NCBI RefSeq assembly: GCF_033115175.1
Contig: NC_084830.1
Location: forward strand, 117,702,709 to 117,766,708
Direction of reading: 5' to 3'
Source: Lepus europaeus
Lineage: Eukaryota; Chordata; Mammalia; Lagomorpha; Leporidae
DNA length: 64,000 nucleotides
Position numbers and translations under genes: made by a program. Each line of letters opens with the position of its first letter. Positions within the stretch are counted from its first letter, which is position 1. Below, one piece after another: positions 56,206 to 64,000 of the stretch. The notes under the pieces were generated by a model. That model saw only the letters and a list, made by a program, of their open reading frames with translations, ran no database searches and was not told where the DNA came from.

Positions 56206-56596
56206 TGCTATGGTTTAGATATTAGTTTGGATGTCACCTGACTTATGTGTTAAAGGCTTGTACCTCATAGTCTATGTTAGTGGTGCTAAGAGAGTGGAAA
56301 CTTAATCTTATTATAGTGTTTAAAGATCAGACTTTGGGAAGTGATTAGATTAGACAAGTTAAAGTGGAACTCCCATGATCATATTGTGGAGGATTTATAA
56401 GTAAATACATAGACAAATACTAGATAAACAGTCTTCCCTCGTGTCATGTGCTGCCTTGGGATTCTCAGATAACAGCATTGTTAGACGCCAAACTTTGGAG
56501 CTTGCCCAGTGCTGAACTGTGAACTTTCAGAACTATGATGAAATAAGTGTCTTGTGTCAGATATTTCATTATAGTAATGAAAAGCAGACTAATATA
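56206..56596 (+). mobile_element. MaLR (MST/MLT-type) solo LTR
   Basis: It starts TGCTATGGTTTAGATATTAG and ends AAAGCAGACTAATATA, the typical MaLR ends. Internal landmarks are AAGTGATTAGATTAGACAAG, GTGCTGCCTTGGGATTCTC, and GAACTTTCAGAACTATGATGAAATAA. Flanking 5-mers CCCCT and CCCAT are a plausible 5-bp TSD. No internal retroviral sequence accompanies it, so it is a recombined remnant with no coding capacity. Confidence 0.75.
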
Positions 56597-56735
56597 CCCA
56601 TTTACTAACACCTCTCCACTTCATCCTCCTCCCAGTACCTGGTAAAAACCACTGTAGTCTCTGCTTCTGTGAGATCAGTGAGTCAGCTGATTTCCACAAG
56701 TGTGCGTAGGCACAGAATTGGAGAAGGACAGGTGA

Positions 56736-57076
56736 TTTTTTTTTTGACAGGCAGAGTTAGACAGTGAGAGAGAGAGAGAGAGAGACAGAGAGAGACAGAG
56801 AGAAAGGTCTTCCTTTTCCGTTGGTTCACCCCCCAAATGGCAGCCACGGCTGGCACACTGCGCCAATCCGAAGCCAGGAGCCAGGTGCTTCTCCTGGTCT
56901 CCCATGCGGGTGCAGGGCCCAAGCACTTGGGCCATCCTCCACTGCCCTCCCAAGCCACAGCAGAGAGCTGGACTGGAAGAGGAGCAACAGGGACAGAACC
57001 GGCGCCCCAACCGGGGCTAGAACCCAGGGTGCCGGCACCGCAGGCGAGGATTAGCCAAGTGAGCTGCAGCACCAGC
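56736..57076 (-). mobile_element. young C-SINE in the L1M
   Basis: Near-consensus antisense copy with extended GA tract. Flanks AAGGACAG and AAGGGCAG in L1M sequence are a plausible TSD. Confidence 0.93.
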
Positions 57077-57141
57077 TAAAGGGCAGTTTTTGATATATGC
57101 CACTGGGAACACTGGCTATTCATATGCAGAAAAAAAGATTT

Positions 57142-58512
57142 GGCGTCAGTAATCTCCCTAGGCTCTAGTCATGAGTTGCCAGGGCTATGGAAGCCTTTAG
57201 AGTTCGCTGACTTTGATCTTATTCCGATAAGGTCATAGTCAAAGTGGAAGTTCTCTCCTCCCTTCAGAGAAAGGTACCTCCTTCTTTGATTTCCCCGTTC
57301 TTTCCACTGTGATCTCACTCACAGAGATCTTTCATTTAGGTCTTCTTTTTTTTTTCTTTTCCATAGTATCTTGGCTTTCCATGCCTACAATACTCTCATG
57401 GGCTCTTCAGCCAGATCCGAATGCCTTAAGGGCTGATTCTGAGGCTAGAGTGTTGTTTAGGACATCTGCCATTCTATGAGTCTGCTGTGTATCCCACTTC
57501 CCATGTTGGATCATTCTCTCCCTTTTGATTCTATCAGTTAGTATTAGCAGACACTTGTCTTGTTTGTGTGATCCCTGTGATTCTTTGACCTATCAGAGCC
57601 ATTGATTGTGAACTGAAATTGATCGCTTGGACTAGTGAGATGGCATTGGTACATGCCACCTTGATGGGATTGTATTGTAATCCCCTGGCACATTTCTAAC
57701 TCCATCATTTGGGGCAAGTCTGATTGTGCATGTCCCAAATTGTATATCTTCTCCCTCTCTTTTTCCACTCTGAAATTTAACAGGGATCACTTTTCAGTTA
57801 AAATTTAAACACCTAAGAATAATTGTGTGTTAATTTACACAACTCATGGCAACTCATGACTAGAGCCTAGGGAGATTACTGACGCCATGAACAGGAGTGT
57901 CAGATTGTTAAGTCAGCAACAGGAGTCACTGTGTACTTACATCCCATGTGGGTTCTGTCCTTAATGTGTTGTCCAATGTGAAGTGATGCTATAACTAGTA
58001 CTGAAACAGTATTTTTACACTTTGTGTTTCTGCGTGGGTACAAACTGATGAGATCTTTACTAATTATATACTGAATCGATCTTCTGTATATAAAGATAAT
58101 TGGAAATAAAAAAAAACTGGTGTTAATTGGAAATGGCATAGAAAATTAATTAATTTTTAAAAAAAATTATGTAGGATCTCTGTCTTTAATGTGCTGTACA
58201 CTGTTATTTAATGCTATAACTAGTACTCCAACAGTATTTTTTTTCACTTTGTGTTGCTATATGGGGGCAAACTGTTGAAATCTTTACCTAATATATACTA
58301 AACTGATCTTCTGTATATAAAGAGAATTGAAAATGAATCATGATGTGATTGGAAGGGGAGAGGGAGCGGGAAAGGGGAGGGTTGTGGGTGGAAGGGAAGT
58401 TTTGGGAGGGGGAAGCCATTGTAACCCATAAGCTGTACTTTGGAAATTTATATTCATTAAATAAAAGTTTAATAAAAAAATACTTTTTAAAAAAAAAGAA
58501 AAACAAAAAAAA
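57142..58512 (+). mobile_element. 5'-inverted (twin-primed) rabbit L1 3' UTR copy, perfect 14-bp TSD
   Basis: 57142-57840 is rabbit L1 3' UTR in antisense. 57841-58512 is sense and ends ATTCATTAAATAAAAGTTTAAT plus A-rich tail. The antisense part starts with the reverse complement of the first 36 bases of the sense part, so the inversion carries a short overlap. TSD AGAAAAAAAGATTT at 57128-57141 and 58513-58526 encloses both halves, proving one event. Within the sense half the last unit of about 200 bp occurs twice (57935-58110 and 58170-58345), with landmarks AATGTGTTGTCC/AATGTGCTGTAC and GATCTTCTGTATATAAAG. Confidence 0.92.
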
Positions 58513-58808
58513 AGAAAAAAAGATTTGATACTGATCTTACGGAACATACAAAAGTCAATTCCAAACTAAACCTGAATTTATGAAATTACAGGAACCTATG
58601 GAAAATTCATCTTCACATTGATTTGGGAAATGATTTTTGTATATGACACCAAAAGCACAGACAATAACAAACAAGAATTGACAAATGGGATTAAGTTGAT
58701 CTAAAGGTTTCTGTGTATTGAAGGAAACAGTCAGCAAGTGTAAAGGCAATCTATGAAATGAGAGAATGATTTTACATCATATATCTGATGAGGTTAATAT
58801 TAAAAGTA

Positions 58809-58975
58809 TTTGCTGTTTAAGTAAACTGAAAATAGATCTTTGTGAAAATTAGAAGTGGGAATGTGAGAGGGAGGAAGAGGAAGGGTCGGAGCATGGGCGG
58901 GAGGGAAGGTAGGAGGGGAAGTGTCGCTATGTTCCTAAATCTGTTATATATGAAATGCGTGAAACTTGTATAATC
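58809..58975 (+). mobile_element. rabbit-type L1 3' end
   Basis: AAGTAAACTGAAAATAGATC, a GGGAGGAAGAGG block and ATGAAATGCGTGAAACTTG. It is a strongly 5'-truncated insertion in the L1M. Confidence 0.8.
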
Positions 58976-58977
58976 AT

Positions 58978-59261
58978 CTGGTGCTGTGATTAATGTGCTG
59001 CTGGGACCCCCCCCCCCCAACATCCCGTATTGGAGCGTCTGGGTTTGAGACCTGGCTCTGTTTCCAACTCTAGCTTCATGTTAATGTATACCTTGGTAGG
59101 CAGCAGATTGTGGCCTAAATACTTTGGTCCTCACCAGGCACATGAGAGAGCTGGATTCAGTTTCAAGTTCCTCACCTCTTTCTGGTCTTCCTGTGGCTGT
59201 TAGATCTGTCTTTGTTTCTCTCTTTCTACATTTCAGATAAAATGAGTAAATGAAGTAAGTC
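58978..59261 (+). mobile_element. old C-SINE, CSINE3-like, with a C-run
   Basis: Head GGTGCTGTGATTAATGTGCTG, a C12-13 run at 59008-59019, GGTTTGAGACCTGGCTCTG, and tail CTCTCTTTCTACATTTCAG. Confidence 0.8.
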
Positions 59262-59699
59262 AATGAAAATTATCTATATATCCATCTAGTCTGTCATATG
59301 GGTGTAAATAGAAGGGAACCCTGTACACTGATTTTAGGAACATAAATTAATACAACCACTGTTGGCAATAGTATGTAAGTTCCTCACAAAATTGAAAGTT
59401 AAACTATCATGTGAACTAGCAATTTCACTTCTGGATAGTAAAATCAGGATCTCAAAGCAATATCTGCACTCCCATGTTCATTTCAACATTATTCATAATA
59501 GCTAGGAAGATATGGAAGACGCCTAATTTCTGCTGAATGGATAAAGTGTGACATAGATTTTATCCTTAAAATAAAGGAGAAGTAAATTCTATCATCAACA
59601 ATGTGAGTGAAACTGAAGGATTTCATCTAAGTGAAATAAGGCAGAGAAAACAAAGACTACATGATTTCACTTACAGTAGAATCTAAAACCGTGTAACAC

Positions 59700-59997
59700 C
59701 AACTGAGTGTTTGGTTTAGTGGTTAAGACACTGGTTGTAATACCTCAATCGTAAATTTGAGTGGCTAGGTTCAAGTCTCAGCTCTGCTCCTGATTCCAGC
59801 TTCCCCTTAATGTGCACCCTGGGTAGGTGAAGGCTTATGGAGTTTGTTACCTGATACCCAGGTATGGTATCTGGATTGAGTTCCCAGCTCCTGGCTTTCT
59901 TCCTGGCCTAGTCCTGGTTCTTACAGGCATTTGGAGAGTGAACTCTCTCTGCCAGTCTATCTCGTCTGTTTTTCTCTGCCTTTCAAATAAAAAAGAC
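59700..59997 (+). mobile_element. old C-SINE, CSINE3-like, in the L1M 3' UTR
   Basis: GTTTGGTTTAGTGGTTAAGACAC, GGTTCAAGTCTCAGCTCTG, CTTCTTCCTGGCCTAG-like middle and tail CTCTGCCTTTCAAATAAAAAA. L1M text CTAAAAC flanks both sides. Confidence 0.85.
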
Positions 59998-60100
59998 TAA
60001 AACTCATAGAAGCAGAAAGCAATCCAATTTTATTGTACACTTTGTTCTTAGGTTAAATTTATATTTTGTAATACCAAACATCTAATAGAGGTCACATGCT

Positions 60101-61250
60101 TGTATAGCTAGTAAATCTAAGCAGAAAAAATTGTATGTCTTATATTTAATGCTTCCAGTTCTGAGGACATGCCTGTTTTGACTTACCAAGAATCCCCAAA
60201 CTAGCCTTGGTTATTGAATATTATAGGTCACATGTCTAAAAATCATTTAGTTTATGCATTTCTGGGAAATCTAGTAATAATTTATGTAACTGCTCATTTA
60301 TCTCTATATGAATTTGAATAGAAGTCCTTTAAGAGATTTTAAAAATTAATTTGGCACTATCTCCCAGAAGTGTAAAAATTTCACATACACATAAATACAT
60401 AAGTGTGCAGGCATGTATATAATACAGACACATGCAAATAGAGATCTTATAGCATATATTATAAAATTTTAACCATGAGTCAGTAAAGAAGAAATACAAA
60501 CTGACTGCTTTATAGTTATTTTATATTTTTATTTGAATTGTGTTTCTATTGACTGTGTCAAGTTGAGGGTACTTATTCAATATGAGGGCAAATACTTTTT
60601 GCTAATATTTGTGAAGAAGGCTTTTGAGGTTTTATGTTACCCTGTTACATAATTTGAAGGAAACTGTGGACTACATCTAGAAGAGTGACTGTAGAGAGAT
60701 CCAGTAGCTGTCAGAATCTCTCCAGAATATCTGAGCAGAAACAATATTTAGTCTATCTAATTAATCTTTATTTTCTTCTAGATTAAGATAATTGCTTCTT
60801 GGGAACCCTGACTCTGGAGAACCAGGGGTCTAGAGTTCAACTGATTGAGGGCTGGAGTTGAAAGAGGTCTAACAGGAGTAGACAAAAGGAAGGAGGTGGT
60901 AGGGCTTTGAAGGGGAACACAGGACAGGATTCCAGGGAATGGATACAGGAGCAAATTTAATTTCTTGAAGGAACCAATGAAGTTTCAAACTATCTCCAGC
61001 AAAATCATGCCAGCGAGAAGGCAGTGGATGGAGTTGGCAGAGATATAGTCAGTATGTGGTGGAGAATGGAATTTCAGTTGTCTGGAACGTTCCCATGGGA
61101 GGAGGATCAAAGTAGAGAGAAAAGGCATAATTTAAGAAAACAGGAATTCCTGTTAGACTCTGCATATCAACTTCCAATTATAATTTTGGACTTCAGAGTT
61201 CTTAAAAATATCCTTTCTAGTACTTTAAAAATGTTTAAACTGATAACTGA
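60101..61250. other. unique sequence, nothing recognised
   Basis: AT-rich, with a purine-rich stretch at 60800-61130. The 77-codon frame at 61024-61257 has no recognisable domain. Confidence 0.45.
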
Positions 61251-61254
61251 CATT

Positions 61255-61350
61255 TAAAACTTACACATATTTATGAGGTTATCATGTGATATTTCTTTCC
61301 ATGTATATACTGTGTAATGTCCAGTCAGGGTAAACATATCTGTCTCCTTA
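61255..61350 (-). mobile_element. L1M 3' UTR scrap, antisense
   Basis: TTATGAGGTTATCATGTGATATTTC and CATGTATATACTGTGTAATG match a short antisense L1M 3' UTR. Confidence 0.5.
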
Positions 61351-62160
61351 AGCATTAAATGTTACATTTATGATAAGGTTTCAGCTGGAACAAAAAATTT
61401 AAGTTTCCTGGCAGAATGAACTCCTTTTTTTTTAACCTAAAGTATATGAAAACAAAAATTAGTAAGCCTTACATGGACACAGAAAGTATCACAAGGGAAG
61501 CTCTGAAAGGTGCAGACTTCTTAAGGTCCAGAGACACTGCCAAAGGAAAGACTAAGATACAACCTCTGAACCTCCATGCCCTCAGAGCCATCAAAGGCTG
61601 GTAGCATGTTAGTACTGCAAATAGGTCTGGCCATATTCCTGGACAACCTAATGGTTAGTTGTGTACAGATGTAGATTCAACAACCTGTGTGCCCAGATTG
61701 AAGGCCAAGACAAGCTCTCAGGGCACTAAATGAGATAATACCTGAGTTCGAAAGGATCAGTAATCAGTGGGTAACCAAAATCCAAGTTTACAAGAATCAC
61801 AATTCAAAGAGCTATTTTTCTAAGTATTTTTCTCCTGCTAATGTTACTTTGGAAATGAAGAGAAAAGGGGAAATTTTTACCTTCCACTTTTGACCAGGCA
61901 ATATAGAGCGAGACCTGGGACACTGACGTGAAAATTCTTCTAGCTTTTTTTCAGTTGTCTCAGACTTTGACTCTCAAGGTACCATATTTTGGGGTGGCAT
62001 GTCCTGAACCTCCTCGAATGTAATGTTATTCTAGAAAATACTGTGAGTTGATGAGGAGTATTAAAAACAGATTGCTTTATGTCATTTATGCATCCATACA
62101 ACACCACCAGAGTTTTGCCCTTAGGTGGTATCAAAGAACAGCTTTAGCTTATGTTTCTTT
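61351..62160. other. unclassified; may include an old LTR-like repeat near 61900-62030
   Basis: ACCATATTTTGGGGTGGCATGTCCTGAAC at 61981-62009 is shared with 51056-51082. The 62-codon frame at 61416-61604 is not supported as a gene. Confidence 0.35.
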
Positions 62161-62166
62161 TCTTTT

Positions 62167-62590
62167 TTTTAAAAAAAGATTTATTTATTTATTTGAAAGG
62201 TAGAGATACAGAGGAGGAGGGGAGGGGGAGGTGAAGGAGAGGAAGGGGAGAGGGAAGGAGAGGGGTAGAGGAATGGGGAGGGAGAGGGAGAAGGGGAGGG
62301 AGAGGGACAGGGGAAGGGGGAGGGAGATGGAGAGGGAGAAAAAAAGATCTTCATTCTGCTGATTCAATCCCCAAATGGCCCCAACCTTTGGATTGGTGAG
62401 TCTAAAGTCAGGAGGCAGGAGTTTCTTCCAGGTCTCCCACGTGGATACAGAGGCCAGAGCAGTAGGGCCATCTACTGCTGCTTTTCCAGGCACATTAGCA
62501 GGGAGCTGGATTGGGAGACTCAAACTGGCACCCACATGGGATACTGGCACTGCAGGTGGTGGCCTTACCGATTACACCACTGCATTGGCC
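62167..62590 (-). mobile_element. C-SINE with 135-bp purine expansion
   Basis: Tail AGATTTATTTATTTATTTGAAAGG, then an expanded GA/GGGAGA tract at 62209-62346, then a diverged body (TTCATTCTGCTGATTCAATCC) and head GCATTGGCC. The expansion makes the element about 100 bp longer than its relatives. Confidence 0.88.
62209..62346. repeat. (GGGAGA)n-type polypurine tract
   Basis: About 135 bp almost entirely purine on the plus strand, with dozens of GGG triplets. Confidence 0.95.
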
Positions 62591-62794
62591 AGATTATGGT
62601 CCTTTAATCATTATTTAACATTCCTTCAGTTCTCAGGCTTCTCTTCCTCTTGTCTTTTTAGTTCTCCCCCCCCCCCTTCTCATTCTCTTCCTCCTTCTTG
62701 TTTTTTTCCTTCTCATTGGCAAATTCTTCTGTTAAGTAAAATCTTTATATATTAAGTATCCAAAGGGCTGTGAAGTCTTCTCAGTCACATTTTA

Positions 62795-63120
62795 ATTTTT
62801 TTAAATAAATCTTATTGTGGCAAATTTGCGACATAAACAAAAGTAGAATAGTATGGTAATTCCTGTATGAATCCACAGTTCAAACAATTACCAGCTCATG
62901 TGTAAATTTGAACAAATTTATCCCTTTTTGCAGATATCTTAAAGCAAATTCGAGATTTTACACATCTTTACTTGTAAAATTTTCAACAAAATTTTGGAAT
63001 TGTGTTGAAAATATAAAATTATCATCACACCATGTTGGCTCTCACCCCATAAAATTTGCAGTTACTCTTTAGCATAGTCAAAAATCCAGTGTTCACAGTT
63101 CCCTGGTTGTTTTAGAAATT
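62795..63120 (-). mobile_element. L1ME-type fragment, antisense
   Basis: AAAGTAGAATAGTATGGTAATTCC, ACAATTACCAGCTCATG, TTAAAGCAAATTCGAGATTTTAC and AATCCAGTGTTCACAGTTCCC follow an ancient L1ME 3' UTR in antisense. Confidence 0.55.
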
Positions 63121-64000
63121 TTGTTTATTTGTTTGGGTTTTTTATTGGTTATATTGTGATTGAAACAACAAAGCACACAGGTTGTGGTAGGTAAATCTGT
63201 CAAAAGGTATTTCTAAGGCTTATATATTGTTCATGGATGTGAGGCATGAGTCATTAGAGAATGAAACACTGTGAAATGTCCTGGATTTTAAGGCTTTAAA
63301 AATACAGCCTAGGTGATAAATCATGTTGATAAGAAATAATATGTATCTCAGGTGATACACACTTGAATATAGTACTTTTCTATCCCAAGAGGAAATCAAT
63401 TATAGATTCTGGGATTGTTAGGATTTCAGGGAGCATTTAAAAATGATGGATCCCCTTCATTTAGAGTTGAGAAAACTGGTCAGGAGAAGATAAGAGATTT
63501 GCTTATCTGCATATGTAGAGAGTTCTCCTTCAAACCTCCTTCCTTCTATTTATTTTTTTAAAACTACAAAGTTATTAAGAGAGTTTGCACGCTGAAGGTG
63601 AAGATTCTATTTGGTCTCAGTGATTGAATTCAAATCTGCAACAGATTTTCAGTGTGAATATAGAAGGATGGGAGATTCAACAACAATCTAGTTTCAGTCA
63701 TGACCTTAAGTCTCTGTGTTGTAAAAGGTAGTGCCACTCATAACAGTGAGGAAAGAATAAGGTCAGAGAAGATCAGAGGCACACCATTGGGTTAATACTT
63801 GTCTGCTGCATCAGGCAGACAGCAAAACTCATTGGTAGTAATTCTTAATGAAAATAGAAAAGTGAATACATTTATATGCTCTTTTCCACAGAGGATGCCT
63901 GACTGGCTACCTAGAAGTAGCATTATTGTATTTCAAGGTAACTGAGGGTAGCAGGCAGAGTATATTTCCATTGTAATAGAGAGAATGTCAGTCTCTCTCT
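63121..64000. other. unique sequence to window end
   Basis: AT-rich. The final bases CAGTCTCTCTCT may be the start of another CT tract or SINE tail cut by the window edge. Confidence 0.45.

Larger units (their letters stand above)
55850..56688 (-). mobile_element. L1M 3' UTR, antisense, split by a solo LTR
   Basis: ATAATTAATATATCCATTACC, a CT-rich tract at 55970-56095, ACTTTGTATATTATAC-like text, TTAGTTATAGTCACATTG and CTTGCATAAAGGAAACGCTGAACCCC. After the LTR it resumes with CCTGGTAAAAACCACTGTAG. Confidence 0.7.
56690..60100 (+). mobile_element. old L1M in sense orientation, broken by five insertions
   Basis: Pieces 56690-56735, 57077-57141, 58527-58808, 59262-59697 and 60000-60100 read as consecutive ORF2-to-3' UTR sequence. 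Landmarks are ACTGGCTATTCATATGCAG, GACACCAAAAGCACAGAC, ATGTTCATTTCAACATTATTC, AAGTGAAATAAGGCAGAG and AACTCATAGAAGCAGAAAGC. It is the scaffold that later elements entered. Confidence 0.75.

Noticed and set aside
56206-56596. Complete endogenous retrovirus
   Set aside because: Only one LTR is present and no gag, pol or env-like sequence flanks it.
58527-59697. L1 with ORF2 deleted to the 3' UTR
   Set aside because: L1M ORF2 text resumes after 59262, so the 3' UTR piece at 58809 is a later insertion and not a deletion junction.

Overview
This is non-coding mammalian nuclear DNA, almost certainly from a lagomorph and most likely European rabbit. The diagnostic signal is the C-repeat SINE: a tRNA-derived head with a GGTTCTAGTCC-type B box, a body containing AGCTCTCTGCTGTGGCC, and a CT-rich tail ending CTGCCTGTCAAA. 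It occurs more than 40 times, at ages from nearly consensus to badly decayed. Rabbit-type L1 3' UTRs, one rabbit-type L1 5' UTR with the start of ORF1, and older mammalian L1M, L2, MIR and MaLR remains make up most of the rest. I find no protein-coding exon that I can support. Every long open frame lies in a repeat (C-SINE, L1 or L2 antisense) or in anonymous AT-rich sequence.

Layout. 1-3660: L1M tail, C-SINEs and two rabbit-type L1 3' ends. 4211-5295: an isolated L1 5' UTR plus ORF1 start bounded by a perfect 14-bp target-site duplication (TSD). 5455-7190: a MIR-like scrap, then an antisense L1 split by a 363-bp retro-insert. 7190-9690: mostly unique. 9690-14870: L1M, rabbit L1 3' UTR, L2, MIR and one well-preserved plus-strand C-SINE. 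14870-22090: unique sequence with an L2 block, two microsatellite-bearing SINEs and a young SINE whose tail became (TTA)n. 22090-25660: an antisense L1 3' UTR carrying a young SINE, then an antisense L1M carrying three SINEs. 25660-37560: sparse SINEs, MIRs, antisense L1ME, a T28 run and a 1.5-kb L2 relic. 37563-47100: dense nested antisense L1M ORF2 with about a dozen SINEs and an internally deleted sense L1. 48300-54665: SINE clusters, a SINE-in-SINE, and a U6 snRNA pseudogene abutting a C-SINE. 54828-55038: a palindromic mariner-like MITE candidate. 55850-60100: two old L1M pieces broken up by a MaLR solo LTR, SINEs and a 5'-inverted (twin-primed) rabbit L1. 60100-64000: mostly unique, with one SINE carrying a large GGGAGA expansion.

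There is no operon, no pathway and no novel gene system here. The interest is in retrotransposition outcomes. Many insertions can be dated relative to each other by nested TSDs, and three are structurally unusual: the 3'-less L1 at 4225-5281, the SINE-bearing retro-insert at 6145-6507, and the twin-primed L1 with a doubled 3' UTR unit at 57142-58512. By my count 31 C-SINEs lie on the minus strand and 11 on the plus strand. If the window is intronic, this would weakly favour a plus-strand host gene, but no exon was seen to test that.

Family names come from recognition of consensus features, not from a database search. Boundaries without a stated TSD are accurate to roughly 10-30 bases.
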